Part shown: positions 36,949-47,082 of the stretch, piece by piece
Layout: every line of letters starts with the position of its first letter
Position numbering within the stretch: the first letter of the stretch is position 1
Source of the DNA: CAYNST01 sp964434105
Lineage (GTDB): Bacteria > Pseudomonadota > Gammaproteobacteria > Pseudomonadales > Cellvibrionaceae
DNA length: 64,000 nt
Reading direction: 5' to 3'
NCBI GenBank assembly: GCA_964434105.1
Contig: CAYSTJ010000006.1
Span: 40,043-104,042, forward strand
The notes under the pieces: generated by a model
The model's input: the letters and a program-made list of their open reading frames with translations, nothing else
Database searches by the model: none
Told to the model about the DNA's origin: nothing
Made by a program: the position numbers and the translations under genes

Positions 36949-37585
36949 AGTACAGATCCCTTCTCTTTCGTTGGATTGCAAGGGCCGCACCAAAGCCCGA
37001 ATGATACAGTGTTCGACGCAAAGGATGAATGCGAGCTGAACGGGCATTTGCTCCTCCGTTTCGCGCAGCCTGTCGCCCTGTAACCCTTGCAATCTAGCAG
37101 TTGACAGCGTTATGTCGAACAATGTATGTTGCGTATTTCCGTTGACACCATAAGCTGAAATCTGGATAAGAAGAAACTAACCAGTGCTTAATGTGATAGA
37201 GTCGACGTTGATTTTTGGCGCGTACCCCGGGTTGGTGGCGCCTGTCAGTATTGACTTTTAATGACAATAAAAGTTCAAATGAGCCGCCAGCACACGATCT
37301 CTACACGTGTAAGCGGTATTGAAGTGACCGATAAAAATTTTAACAAACGGGTTTCTGAGATAAATAGCATTCACCTTTGGCCACGTAAGACTTAGATTGT
37401 TGTCGGCCTGGAAGTTCCCGAAGGTGAAGTGTATCGATTAACTTTGGAATGTAATGCCTGCTGTTTTCTAGAACGGGGTATTGCTATTCGAAGTTAAAGT
37501 CAGGGAGGGTTAATTTGAGACTAACTTGCGGGTTTTTATTCAATATAACAAAAACGTCATCCAACGAATTGGGGAAATAAGAATT
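36949..37585. other. Leader region upstream of the TonB receptor gene
   Basis: About 640 bp between divergent genes, more AT-rich than its surroundings. It holds a 79-codon frame, 37261-37497 on the plus strand, interrupted only by one TAG at codon 45. Its conceptual product (MTIKVQMSRQHTIS..., ending LECNACCFLERGIAIRS) is not recognised, and there is no convincing ribosome-binding site. It may be a decayed small gene or chance. Promoter and operators for the receptor gene should lie here but none is certain. Confidence 0.4.
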
Positions 37586-40500
37586 ATGTTTAACAGAAAT
37601 AAGCTTTCTGCAGCCATTGTGACAGTCGTCGCTTCGCTGACAGCCCACAATCATGCATCCGCCCAGGATTCGGGTATCGTCGAAGAGGTGATGGTAACCG
37701 GTATCCGCGCCAGCCTTGAAGCCGCAATGGACATCAAGCGCGATTCAGCCGGTGTGGTCGACGCGATCAGCGCTGAAGACATCGGTAAATTCCCCGATAC
37801 CAACCTGGCTGAATCCCTCCAGCGGATTACCGGTGTTTCGATTGATCGGACTAACGGCGAAGGCTCCCGCATTACTGTGCGTGGCTTTGGTCCTGACTTC
37901 AACATGGTAACGTTGAACGGCCGCACCATGCCTGGCGGCAGTACCTACGGCGGCAGTTCTGGCGCGGATGACGCCGCTCGTGGCGGGAACTCCCGTGCCT
38001 TCGACTTCGCCAATCTGGCATCTGAAGCCGTGTCCGGTGTCGAAGTGTACAAAACCGGTAAAGCAAATATTGCTGCCGGTGGTATTGGTGCAACTGTGAA
38101 TATTCGCACTTCCCGACCGCTGGAAAATCCCGGTTTTAACGCAACTATTGGCGCAAAAGCGGTACATGACACTACGAACCGTATAGGTGATGATGTTACT
38201 CCAGAGGTTTCCGGTCTGGTTAGTTGGACCGATGACAGCGATCGTTTTGGGGTGGCGTTGAGCGCCAGTTATCAGGAGCGTGACTCTGGTTTTACTGGTG
38301 CCACCGTAAACGGCTGGCATATTGGTTACTGGGGGATTGACACCGAGTCAATCTACGGGAATGCGGCTGCGGCAACCGCTGGTACAGCTGGCAGTGTATT
38401 CACGAACGAGCCTGACCCAGGTCAGCTGTTTGCGCGACCTAACGATATCCGATATACCTATTCTGATCGCACTCGGGAACGAACAAACGCTCAATTGACA
38501 CTGCAGTTTGCGCCGCGCGAAGATCTGGTTGCCACCCTTGACTATACCTTTGCTCAAAATGATCGTAGCGAGTTTCGTGGTGAAGTTACGAACTGGGTGC
38601 AAAACAATACATGGCTCGAGGAAGTTGTATTCGACGATTCGGAAATTCGCACACCCATTCTGATTCACGAGGCATATGCTGCCGGAGGCCCTGACGGAAC
38701 AGGAACTATGGACATCGGTTTTGCCCAGCAATACCGCTCTCAGGAAGACACTCTCGAATCCATTGGTTTAAACCTGACCTGGGATATTAATGACGAGCTG
38801 ACTCTTGCCTTTGATGCGCATCATTCAACAATGGAAAGTTTACCTACAGCGCCCGGCCGGGTTGGTGAAGTCGACGTAGGTATTGGTGCGCAGGTCAAGC
38901 AAGGAAAGACGCTTTACTTCGGCGGCGATCTACCGTCTTGGGATTATGCAGCTCCGGGTGGGGGCAGTTACATTAACGATTGTGCCCATCGGGATAGAAA
39001 TCCGGGTAAGACATATGTCACAAACTGTAACGGAGTTATTGACGCCGGCGATTTGAGTTCAGCCGTTATGCGCATGTGGTCAGCAGAGCAAGAGGTTGAG
39101 GTCAGTCAATTTCGCATCGATGGGGTCTGGGAGTTTGATGATGGCCGGTTTGATTTTGGTTTGGATCGAAGCGAGCAGGTTTCTGATACGATCAATTACA
39201 ACGCATCAATCGAGCAAGTGCTGGGCGGATGGGGAGCTGATAACCCTGGAGAATTTCCCTCAAGTATGTTCGAGCCCTTCAATATTGCAGGAGAGTTTGA
39301 CGACTTCGATACTGGCAATTCTCCGGGAATAGGTTTCCGGGCCGATGCACGTGAATTGGCTCAGCATTTGGTGGATGCGCCTCACTACTCGACATTCAAT
39401 CCGTATATTGGCATTGAAAACAACGGGCGTAACACGCGAAGCGATAACCTGATTGAAGAAGACACTACTGGCGTCTACTTTCAGGTACAGTTGGAAGGAG
39501 AAGTCGCCGGCTTGCCATTTGGTGTGTTGACCGGTTTACGCTATGAGCATACCGATCTGACGTCTACGTCAAACACACCACCTTTGGATTATATGTTATG
39601 GCAGTCCGACGATGACTTTGCAGCTGTATATCAAGGAGCCCTTGAGCCTTCTCGCCAAACAAATTCTTATGATGCGCTTTTGCCAAATCTGGATCTCAGT
39701 CTGAATTTCTCTGAAGAGATTATCGGGCGAATGTCTTACAGTAAAACTATTGCGCGTCCTGGCTTAGGCAATCTTAATGCAGCGACAGACGGCTACTCAC
39801 TGAGCGGCTCGACCATGTTCGGTGCAATTGCTACTGCGAACGGGTCCAACCCGCAATTGATGCCGCTCGAATCAACAAACTTTGACCTATCATTGGAGTA
39901 TTACTTCGGTGATACGAGTTACGCGTCGATCGGTCTGTGGGAAAAGCGTGTTATAAATTTTGTGGGTACTTCAACGGAAGTTCGTACGTTTGATGGAGTA
40001 TTGGACCAAACATCCGGTCCCCTGGCGCTTAGTGCAAGGTCCGCTCTTCAAGCTGGAGGACACGATCTGAGTGACGCAAATCTTCACGCGATGATGGTCA
40101 TATTGCAGAGGCCAGAGGAATTCCCGCTCGGCGCTTCGGAGTTTTCGGTCGAAAGGGTGTCGTCTCTGAACGAGGAGCCTGGTGGAATTTACGATTTTGG
40201 TCCGCGAGATGGAGATCCATTGTTGCCCTTCTCGGTGACCGGACCTGTTAACACGGAAGAAGCGAAAATTCACGGGATTGAACTTGCAGTTCAACATTTC
40301 TTTGGCGAAACAGGTTTCGGCGTTATGGCCAACTATACGCTGGTTAGAGGTGATGTTGGATTCGATGATACAGCTCCCCCAGATGAAGAGCAGTTTGCTT
40401 TGATAGGTTTGAGCGATACAGCGAACCTGGTGTTAATGTATGAAGACTATGGTGTTTCAGCTCGATTGGCGTACAACTGGCGGGATGAGTTCCTGGCCAG

Positions 40501-40720
40501 AACCAACGTCGGTGATTATAACAACCCCGGGTATGTTGAGGCTCACTCGCAGATCGACATGAACATTTCATATGATTTGACGGACAACATCTCAGTCTCT
40601 TTCGAAGGCATAAATATCACTGGTGAAGACCGACGTGAATTCGCCCGTAACAAGACTATGCTGTGGGGACTTGAAGATCTTGGTGCTCGGTACCAGATCG
40701 GAGCCCGTTACACCTTTTAA
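37586..40720 (+). CDS. TonB-dependent outer-membrane receptor
   Basis: 1044-residue receptor. A signal peptide ends near HASAQ, followed by a TonB-box-like EEVMVTGIRASLEAAMDIKR, the plug domain (SAEDIGKFPDTNLAESLQRITGVSIDR, RGFGPDFNMVTLNGR) and a 22-strand-type barrel ending in GARYTF with terminal Phe. The VDAISAEDIGKFPDTNLAE plug signature belongs to the large Caulobacter/Xanthomonas-type group often found beside carbohydrate or polymer utilisation genes. ATG 37586 has GGGGA ten bases upstream. It is followed by a strong terminator and then SapC, cupin and halogenase genes, so it probably imports a substrate for that locus; the ligand is unknown. Confidence 0.93.
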   Translation: MFNRNKLSAAIVTVVASLTAHNHASAQDSGIVEEVMVTGIRASLEAAMDIKRDSAGVVDAISAEDIGKFPDTNLAESLQRITGVSIDRTNGEGSRITVRGFGPDFNMVTLNGRTMPGGSTYGGSSGADDAARGGNSRAFDFANLASEAVSGVEVYKTGKANIAAGGIGATVNIRTSRPLENPGFNATIGAKAVHDTTNRIGDDVTPEVSGLVSWTDDSDRFGVALSASYQERDSGFTGATVNGWHIGYWGIDTESIYGNAAAATAGTAGSVFTNEPDPGQLFARPNDIRYTYSDRTRERTNAQLTLQFAPREDLVATLDYTFAQNDRSEFRGEVTNWVQNNTWLEEVVFDDSEIRTPILIHEAYAAGGPDGTGTMDIGFAQQYRSQEDTLESIGLNLTWDINDELTLAFDAHHSTMESLPTAPGRVGEVDVGIGAQVKQGKTLYFGGDLPSWDYAAPGGGSYINDCAHRDRNPGKTYVTNCNGVIDAGDLSSAVMRMWSAEQEVEVSQFRIDGVWEFDDGRFDFGLDRSEQVSDTINYNASIEQVLGGWGADNPGEFPSSMFEPFNIAGEFDDFDTGNSPGIGFRADARELAQHLVDAPHYSTFNPYIGIENNGRNTRSDNLIEEDTTGVYFQVQLEGEVAGLPFGVLTGLRYEHTDLTSTSNTPPLDYMLWQSDDDFAAVYQGALEPSRQTNSYDALLPNLDLSLNFSEEIIGRMSYSKTIARPGLGNLNAATDGYSLSGSTMFGAIATANGSNPQLMPLESTNFDLSLEYYFGDTSYASIGLWEKRVINFVGTSTEVRTFDGVLDQTSGPLALSARSALQAGGHDLSDANLHAMMVILQRPEEFPLGASEFSVERVSSLNEEPGGIYDFGPRDGDPLLPFSVTGPVNTEEAKIHGIELAVQHFFGETGFGVMANYTLVRGDVGFDDTAPPDEEQFALIGLSDTANLVLMYEDYGVSARLAYNWRDEFLARTNVGDYNNPGYVEAHSQIDMNISYDLTDNISVSFEGINITGEDRREFARNKTMLWGLEDLGARYQIGARYTF

Positions 40721-40742
40721 GCATTGCATATAATGCGAATCC

Positions 40743-40775
40743 AAAGAGCCACTTTTGAGTGGCTCTTTTTATTTA
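40743..40775 (+). terminator. Strong terminator after the TonB receptor gene
   Basis: Perfect 11-bp stem AAAGAGCCACT / AGTGGCTCTTT with a TTTG loop and a following T-rich tail. It lies 22 bp past the receptor stop, so the SapC-cupin-halogenase genes need read-through or their own promoter. Confidence 0.93.
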
Positions 40776-40875
40776 ATATTCCGTATAATGTCGCCTGTGT
40801 TTCAGGTTTCTGATTGCGGATTCACAACCCGCTAGCTATTCAGTGTGCTTCCGGGACATAGAGTTTGAGAATGAT

Positions 40876-41634
40876 ATGCCTCGCATCGAATTATTGGAAA
40901 ATGATACTCACAAATACTTACAGATTGTTTCCGGTTACTCAGCAAGTCTAGGGGACAACCTCGCCAGCACCATTACATTTATTACGGAGTTCGCAGAGAT
41001 CCAGAAGGAATACCCGATTCTGTTTCGCAAAGCTCCCGAAAACGATGAATACCAGGCCGTTGTATTGTTCGGCATTCAAAAAGATGAAAATCTGTTTTTG
41101 ACCAACCCTGATCCGAGCTGGCAAGTCCATCCTGGCTGGAACGCCGCTTACATTCCTGCGGCTGTTGCCCGTGGCCCGTTTGCAATTGGTTTGCAAAGGC
41201 AGCAGGAAGCAGGAGAAGAGCGTGTTGTTCCGGTTATCCAGGTCGATATGGAGCACCCTAAAGTCACAGCCGAAGGTGGGGTGGATGTGTTTCTTGAGCA
41301 CGGCGGTAATTCACCCTATCTCAATCGAATATCCCGCATACTGAACTTGATTCGTGACGGTATGCAGCTAAACAAACCCATGTTTGACGCATTTGAGCGA
41401 TTCGAACTAATAGAAGAAGTAGCAATTGATATTGAATTGGAGAACAACGATAAGTTCAAGATAGCTGGCTTCCAAACCATTGATGCCGACAAACTTCAGG
41501 CTTTGCCGGGGAGCGCTTTGGAGGAGTTAAGTCGCGCGGGCTTCCTTCAGGCTGCGTATTTTGTGGTCGCATCGCTTCCCAATATTCAGAAGCTTATTGA
41601 AAGAAAGAATCGTCAACTCCGACTTTCGCGGTAG
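40876..41634 (+). CDS. SapC-family protein
   Basis: 252-residue soluble protein of the SapC family (named from the Campylobacter S-layer locus). PDPSWQVHPGWNAAYIPAAVARGPF, a short acidic NLFLTNPDPS segment and LNRISRILNLIRDGMQLNKPMFDAF are the recognisable parts, and the end has AYFVVASLPNIQKLIERKN. The biochemical role is not established. In many marine and xanthomonad genomes it sits with TonB receptors, cupins and tryptophan-halogenase-like genes exactly as here. ATG 40876 is chosen because the family begins shortly before the MPRIELL segment; an upstream start at 40843 is possible. Confidence 0.8.
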   Translation: MPRIELLENDTHKYLQIVSGYSASLGDNLASTITFITEFAEIQKEYPILFRKAPENDEYQAVVLFGIQKDENLFLTNPDPSWQVHPGWNAAYIPAAVARGPFAIGLQRQQEAGEERVVPVIQVDMEHPKVTAEGGVDVFLEHGGNSPYLNRISRILNLIRDGMQLNKPMFDAFERFELIEEVAIDIELENNDKFKIAGFQTIDADKLQALPGSALEELSRAGFLQAAYFVVASLPNIQKLIERKNRQLRLSR

Positions 41635-41673
41635 TCGCGAACAAATAAAGCGAGACATGAGGTTTATTGCTGT

Positions 41674-42705
41674 ATGGTGGAATTGGTAGATCCGGTCGCT
41701 TACGTTGACGGAATAGACAAAGACAATATTCCACGAGAAATTATTCAGTCTGAGACCCCCTTGGTTATCAAGCAGCTTGTCAGTGACTGGCCGCTGGTAA
41801 AAATGGCAAGACGTAGCGATCACGATGCCGCAGCCTATCTCAAAGCATTTTATAATGGGCGGCCCACTATTGTATGCAGGACGGAACCCGAGGCTGCGGG
41901 GCGACTGTTTTATAACGCGGACCTTACAAGGCTCGGTTATGAAAACTACAAGGGCCGCTTAGACGAAACACTTGATGCAATTATCGACGGGATTACGCAA
42001 GATAAGCCTCCCGGTTACTACATAGCCTCCAATATCATCGATTCCCACCTGCCCGGTTTACGCAATGAAAACAATCTCAAAGTGCCGAGGGCGCCAGACC
42101 CGTCCGTAGATGGCGAAACCGTAAGCATCTGGATTGGCAGCGCCACGACTGCCACCTGTCATTATGATGCGCTGGATAACATTGCTTGTTGCGTCGCTGG
42201 CCGGCGGCGGTTTACGCTGTTTCCGCCAGATCAAGTTCATAATCTTTATCCGGGGCCGTTGGAACCCACGCCCGGTGGGCAGGTTATCAGTCTGGTCGAC
42301 TTCCGGAATCCTGATTTCAAGGCGTTTCCACGATTTGCACAAGCAATGAAGCAAGCCCGCGTAGCCGAACTTGAGCCGGGCGACGCGCTGTTTTTACCGA
42401 GCATGTGGTGGCACCATGTGGAAAGTCTGGCGCCTTTCAATCTATTGATAAATTACTGGTGGAATGACGCCCCCCGATATATGACATCCGGCATGAACGC
42501 GCTCTACGCGGCCATGCTGGGAATTCGGGATAAGCCGAAGCACGAACGGGATGGCTGGAGGGCACTATTCGATTACTATATTTTCAACGGTCCGGAACCT
42601 GCGACCAAGAATATTCCCAAGGAAGCTCAGGGTCTGCTCAAGTCACTGGATGACACCCACGCGCGAAAACTTCGAGCGATACTAATCAACAAATTAAACC
42701 GGTAG
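41674..42705 (+). CDS. Cupin-like JmjC-type 2-oxoglutarate/Fe(II) oxygenase family protein
   Basis: 343-residue protein of the cupin_8/JmjC-like family. The facial-triad pattern is visible as H163-x-D165 in TATCHYDALDN and a distal histidine at H247 (or H248) in LPSMWWHHVES. A PLVIKQLVSDWP start and GRRRFTLFPPDQVHNLYPGP are typical. Hydroxylase activity is likely, substrate unknown. It starts 39 bp after the SapC stop and is followed after 9 bp by the first halogenase, so it is in that operon. Confidence 0.85.
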   Translation: MVELVDPVAYVDGIDKDNIPREIIQSETPLVIKQLVSDWPLVKMARRSDHDAAAYLKAFYNGRPTIVCRTEPEAAGRLFYNADLTRLGYENYKGRLDETLDAIIDGITQDKPPGYYIASNIIDSHLPGLRNENNLKVPRAPDPSVDGETVSIWIGSATTATCHYDALDNIACCVAGRRRFTLFPPDQVHNLYPGPLEPTPGGQVISLVDFRNPDFKAFPRFAQAMKQARVAELEPGDALFLPSMWWHHVESLAPFNLLINYWWNDAPRYMTSGMNALYAAMLGIRDKPKHERDGWRALFDYYIFNGPEPATKNIPKEAQGLLKSLDDTHARKLRAILINKLNR

Positions 42706-42714
42706 ATTATTCAT

Positions 42715-44205
42715 ATGCAGTCTGAAACAGGCAAAACAAAAGTAGTAATCGCTGGCGGCGGTACTGCCGGTTGGCTAACCGCCGCGGCCCTCGCTCAGCA
42801 AATGGGGGCTGCGCTAGATATCACGTTGGTGGAATCAGCCGAAATCGGAACCATTGGCGTCGGCGAAGCCACCATACCGCCAATGCGAACATTTCACAGG
42901 TTACTTCGGATCGACGAACAGGAATTCATGCGGGTAACGAATGCCACCTTCAAATTGGGTATTGAGTTTGAAAACTGGAAAACGATTAATCATAAGTACT
43001 TTCACTCATTCGGTCGCACCGGCAGGGAGACGCTGATTACCGATTTTATCCACTTCTGGTTAAAAGGTCGCAAGCTCGGAATTGCTGAGGACTTCGGTGC
43101 ATATTGCGTTGAATTGAGCGCGGCGTCGCAGGGGCAGTTTGCCGTGCAAGTGGGGGAGAGGGTGAACTACGCTTTTCATCTGGACGCCGGCCGCTACGCC
43201 GGTTTGCTCAGAACCATGGCAGAGTCCGGCGGTGTCAAGCGCCTTGAAGGTAAAATAAGGGAGGTCAGGCAGGACTCTGTATCCGGAAACATCACATCTT
43301 TGGTTATGGATTCCGACACGGTAATTCCGGGGGATCTCTTCATTGACTGCACGGGCATGCGGGGGCTGTTGATTGAGCAAACGCTCAATACGGGTTTCGA
43401 AGACTGGAACCATTGGTTACCCTGCGATCGTGCGGTTGCAGTCCAGACCGAATCCACCGAACCGGCGCGGCCTTATACAAGATCAATCGCACACCGGGGC
43501 GGCTGGCGGTGGAAGATTCCGTTGCAGAACCGAACGGGCAACGGGATCGTTTTTTGCAGTCGGTATATGTCAGAGGATGAAGCCACCAGTCAGTTGCTCA
43601 GCGAGATCGACGGAAAAACGATAATCGAACCCAGAACAATCCCGTTTCGAGTCGGGAAGCGACGCAAGGTATGGAATAAAAACTGTATAGCAATCGGACT
43701 CTCGTCCGGGTTTTTGGAGCCGCTGGAATCGACCAGTATTCATTTAATTATGACTGCTATTACTCGCTTGCTGCAAATGTTCCCGCACAAGGAAATTCGC
43801 CCCAGTGTGGTGGACGAATACAATCGACAAGCTATTGCAGAGGTAGAAGGGATTCGGGATTTCATCATCCTGCACTATAAGATTACGGAACGCGACGACA
43901 GCCAGTTCTGGCGTTACTGTCGAAACATGGATATTCCGGAGGAGCTTGCGCACCGTATTCGTTTGTTCAAAGACGCGGGGAAGTTTTATCAGAGAGAGAA
44001 CGAGTTGTTTCGACTCGACTCATGGACCCAGGTGTTATTGGGGCAGGGAATATTGCCGGAGAGCTATCATCCTATTGTCGACACCATGAGTAAAGATGAA
44101 TTGCAGCGGCTCCTAGTGGGGCTGCGCGACAAAGTCAAGCATTCGCTTAAACAAATGCCAACACACGAAGAGTTTGTGCGTGCTTACTGTGCCGCGGCGA
44201 GCTGA
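42715..44205 (+). CDS. Flavin-dependent tryptophan-halogenase-family protein, copy 1
   Basis: 496-residue FADH2-dependent halogenase-type protein. The FAD motif GGGTAGW lies at 14-20, GVGEATIPPM near 48, and the lysine that carries the hypohalous species in PrnA is K80 in TNATFKLGIEF. The family WxWxIP motif is intact in GGWRWKIPLQN, and SSGFLEPLESTSIH contains the conserved active-site glutamate. Substrate cannot be read from sequence. Relatives in TonB/SapC/cupin loci (for example BrvH and the Xanthomonas enzymes) halogenate indole in vitro but have no known natural substrate. A flavin reductase is needed and is not in the window. Confidence 0.9.
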   Translation: MQSETGKTKVVIAGGGTAGWLTAAALAQQMGAALDITLVESAEIGTIGVGEATIPPMRTFHRLLRIDEQEFMRVTNATFKLGIEFENWKTINHKYFHSFGRTGRETLITDFIHFWLKGRKLGIAEDFGAYCVELSAASQGQFAVQVGERVNYAFHLDAGRYAGLLRTMAESGGVKRLEGKIREVRQDSVSGNITSLVMDSDTVIPGDLFIDCTGMRGLLIEQTLNTGFEDWNHWLPCDRAVAVQTESTEPARPYTRSIAHRGGWRWKIPLQNRTGNGIVFCSRYMSEDEATSQLLSEIDGKTIIEPRTIPFRVGKRRKVWNKNCIAIGLSSGFLEPLESTSIHLIMTAITRLLQMFPHKEIRPSVVDEYNRQAIAEVEGIRDFIILHYKITERDDSQFWRYCRNMDIPEELAHRIRLFKDAGKFYQRENELFRLDSWTQVLLGQGILPESYHPIVDTMSKDELQRLLVGLRDKVKHSLKQMPTHEEFVRAYCAAAS

Positions 44206-44292
44206 CTTTGGACCAGGTGACGGCGTTGTTCGCAGCCATTACCAAGGCATTGGGCAGCTTTGAGTCCGCCAATGCAGGATCCGTGAGGTGCT

Positions 44293-44319
44293 GTCATGCC
44301 ATTCGCATGACGGTTTTTT
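44293..44319 (+). terminator. Terminator after first halogenase gene
   Basis: GTCATGC and GCATGAC arms with a five-base loop, then GG and six T residues. It lies 88 bp after the stop and closes the SapC-cupin-halogenase transcript, so the second halogenase must be transcribed separately. Confidence 0.85.
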
Positions 44320-44584
44320 GGTATGGTTTATCCGGAGCGCTCACGTCAAGGTGAAGTTCTCAAGAACATTAGCAAGAGAGCCCCTGCTGACTGACGGGAT
44401 ATTTCAAAGCGAATTGGTCAGCTAAATGCCGTGCGATGGATAAGTCGGTGGATATCCACATCGACAAGGAATGATTCTGGTCAGACCCTTAATATTTACC
44501 CAGTTTTATTTTCGTTGGTGCAGTGTTGAGAAATCCTTCTCAATGAATTCCGGTGACAATTGGTGCTTCGCGCCGATACTTTGA

Positions 44585-44803
44585 GACAAAAGTATTTCCG
44601 CAACTCCTCATGCCGTCGAACTCCGCGACATTGCAGGCTCAGGTGAGCCTGCGTCATATAAATCTGTCCTTGCCATTAAGCTATTGAAAGAGCATGAGCA
44701 GCTGTCGTATTCGCAGATTTCGACAATGGTCTAGAAATCGGTAAAAGGATGGGGCAAGGCTGGAGCGTATAGCGAATTCCGGTTAAAGCCGGGTCGGATT
44801 TGA
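44585..44803 (+). pseudogene. Possible remnant of a helix-turn-helix gene (transposase-like)
   Basis: A 73-codon frame broken by one TAG (44732) reads ATPHAVELRDIAGSGE, then KSVLAIKLLKEHEQLSYSQI and, past the stop, KSVKGWGKAGAYSEFRL. The LSYSQISTMV-x-KSVKGWGKA part looks like a helix-turn-helix of the type at the N-terminus of IS630-like transposases. No start or conserved catalytic region is present. This is pattern recognition only and could be chance. Confidence 0.28.
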
Positions 44804-45069
44804 AGACTTGGTAAGTCCGACATCTAGGGAAATTTGGTTCTAGAATGATACAAATATCACGTCTAATTAGATCCATTCGTTAAGTCGGTCCAGAATCGTA
44901 TGTAGAAAGATGGTAATTTTAGCCGTAGGTACAGAGTGTCGGGCTCTTATGATTGCTATAAATATTGGAAAAGGACGAACCAGTGTCAACGGCGGAGATT
45001 TATGTGTGACTTATTTTGGGAATTTTGGAGCGCTCACTCAATAAATTGAATAAAGGGTAGCATTCTACG

Positions 45070-46563
45070 ATGAATAAAGGTATTAAAAAGATCATCATAG
45101 CAGGCGGCGGTACTGCAGGATGGATGGCTGCGGCGGCCCTTTCGAAAACTTTTGGTGGGTTTCTCGATATAACCTTGATCGAATCTGAAGAAATCGGCAC
45201 GATTGGTGTTGGTGAATCGACCATACCTCCTCTTCGTGTATTTCATCGGGTTCTGGGGATCAGTGAGCCGGATTTTATGCGCGCAACGTCGGCGACGTTC
45301 AAGCTCGGCATATCATTTGAAAGCTGGGGCGAACTCGCCGGTAAGTATATCCACTCCTTTGGTATCACAGGGCAGGAAACGTGGATGGCCGGCTTCCAGA
45401 ATTTTTGGCTGCTGGGGCGGGAAAAGGGTATTGCAGGCGAATTCGGTGACTACTGCCTGGAAGTTCTTGCGGCGAGAGAAGGAAAATTCGCCACGTCACC
45501 GAAGCAGGATGTGCATTACGCCTACCATTTGGATTCCACAAGGTATGCAAAGTTTCTTCGTGCGTTCAGCACACAGAACGGTCTTAAACGGATTGAGGGA
45601 AAAATTACTCACGTTTCCCAATCCCCGCAGACAGGTTTTATTGAGTCTCTGACACTTGAATCGGGGGAAATTGTTGATGGCGACCTGTTTCTCGATTGTA
45701 CCGGTTTTCGAGGAGAGTTAATTGAAAAGACGTTGAACACCGGTTTTGAAGACTGGTCCCACTGGTTGCCTTGCGACCGTGCGGTCGTAGCTCAGACAAC
45801 CCCTGTTGGTCCGCCGGTTCCCTATACGCGCGCTATTGCACATGATGCAGGATGGCGCTGGCAGATTCCCTTGCAGCACAGGATGGGAAACGGCCTGGTA
45901 TTCAGCAGCAAGCATCTGTCTGACGAAATGGCGATTGCGCGGTTTACTGACGAAATCGAGGGTGAATTGGTGAATGAGCCTCGTTTGATCAGATACAGAA
46001 CCGGACGTCGACTTAAAACCTGGAACAGGAACTGTGTGGCTCTGGGTTTATCCAGCGGGTTTATAGAACCACTGGAATCCACCAGTATCCATCTATTTAT
46101 GACTGGTATTACACGCCTGCTACAGCTGTTCCCATTTGAAGGTATAAGTCCCGCACTGGTTCACGAATATAACCAGCAGACGCGTCGTGAAGTTGAGAAG
46201 ATACGGGATTTTGTAATGCTTCACTATTATGTGACCCGACGGCAAGACAGTTCTTTTTGGCGCCATTGCCAGCAAATGGAGGTTCCTGAAAGTCTGGCCG
46301 AAAAGGTTGAATTGTTCAAGGAGTCTGCCCGGATATTCAGAGAGGAGGGCGATCTTTTCCGCCCGGATTCATGGGCCCAGGTGATGATAGGTCAGGGTAT
46401 TGTACCGGATGGTTATCATCATCTGGGTGACGCCATGTCGGACCAGCAATTACGACAGTTTTTCACTGGAATGGACGAAAGTTTAAAGAAAAGAGTTTCA
46501 ATCCTCCCGCAGCATCAGGATTTCTTGAATCAGTATTGCAAAGCGGAGTCGCTTGTGGTGTAA
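45070..46563 (+). CDS. Flavin-dependent tryptophan-halogenase-family protein, copy 2
   Basis: 497-residue paralogue of the upstream halogenase; more than half the positions match by eye. FAD motif GGGTAGW is at 12-18, the catalytic lysine K78 lies in TSATFKLGISF, the WxWxIP motif is in AGWRWQIPLQH, and the glutamate lies in SGFIEPLESTSIH. All key residues are therefore kept and the protein is probably active. It has its own leader and no near partner gene. Two halogenases may act on different positions or substrates, or one may be redundant; substrate is unknown. Confidence 0.9.
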   Translation: MNKGIKKIIIAGGGTAGWMAAAALSKTFGGFLDITLIESEEIGTIGVGESTIPPLRVFHRVLGISEPDFMRATSATFKLGISFESWGELAGKYIHSFGITGQETWMAGFQNFWLLGREKGIAGEFGDYCLEVLAAREGKFATSPKQDVHYAYHLDSTRYAKFLRAFSTQNGLKRIEGKITHVSQSPQTGFIESLTLESGEIVDGDLFLDCTGFRGELIEKTLNTGFEDWSHWLPCDRAVVAQTTPVGPPVPYTRAIAHDAGWRWQIPLQHRMGNGLVFSSKHLSDEMAIARFTDEIEGELVNEPRLIRYRTGRRLKTWNRNCVALGLSSGFIEPLESTSIHLFMTGITRLLQLFPFEGISPALVHEYNQQTRREVEKIRDFVMLHYYVTRRQDSSFWRHCQQMEVPESLAEKVELFKESARIFREEGDLFRPDSWAQVMIGQGIVPDGYHHLGDAMSDQQLRQFFTGMDESLKKRVSILPQHQDFLNQYCKAESLVV

Positions 46564-47082
46564 AAGAATTGTAAATATTCAATTCAGGCCTGATTTGTGG
46601 GGCCGCAGGTAGCGCGATTTCAAAACTGCACCATGATACGGCAGATTGAACCAAGTTCTTCATTCAGACCGAGAATGACAATGCCGCCCGGTAAGTAATG
46701 GTGATGCCTTCCTGTGTCTGAACAAATGCGCTTGGCTTTTACTGTGTGCTCGGCGCCACCCCGGAATACTCTCCGGCCATGCTGGCGGCTCGAGAGTGTT
46801 GGTCTGGATTTCTCGGGATGTCATGCTGTTCTCCCGTTGATGAATGCCGGAAAACAGAGTTTCAGAATTCAATGCGGATAAGCAGGGACAGTTTGGTGGC
46901 GTTTGCAGCCAACATAGTTGACGTCTAACAACGCAGCAATTCCGCGTCAGCATCGGGAGCAACTTCGTCGCTATCAAAAGCGACTTGTAGCTATTCAGCT
47001 TACGCCCGATTTGCCTATAGCTGCGTTAAAAAACGGTCACGAGTAGACTCACATTTTTCGCCTTGCTCCGATGTCAGGGTGC
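46564..47082. other. Gene-free region between halogenase 2 and thioesterase genes
   Basis: About 520 bp between convergent genes with no plausible coding frame. It contains an eight-base inverted repeat, AACGCAGC (46930-46937) and GCTGCGTT (47020-47027), enclosing about 80 bp, followed by an A-run. This resembles a dispersed non-coding repeat of some marine gammaproteobacteria, but identity is unverified. Confidence 0.35.

Larger units (their letters stand above)
44206..45069 (+). other. Long gene-free stretch between the two halogenase genes
   Basis: About 860 bp with no intact gene. It starts with a terminator (44293-44319) and contains a possible decayed reading frame at 44585-44803. The AT-rich last 200 bp presumably hold the promoter for the second halogenase; boxes are not certain. 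The spacing is odd for a paralogous pair and suggests something was lost between them. Confidence 0.45.
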
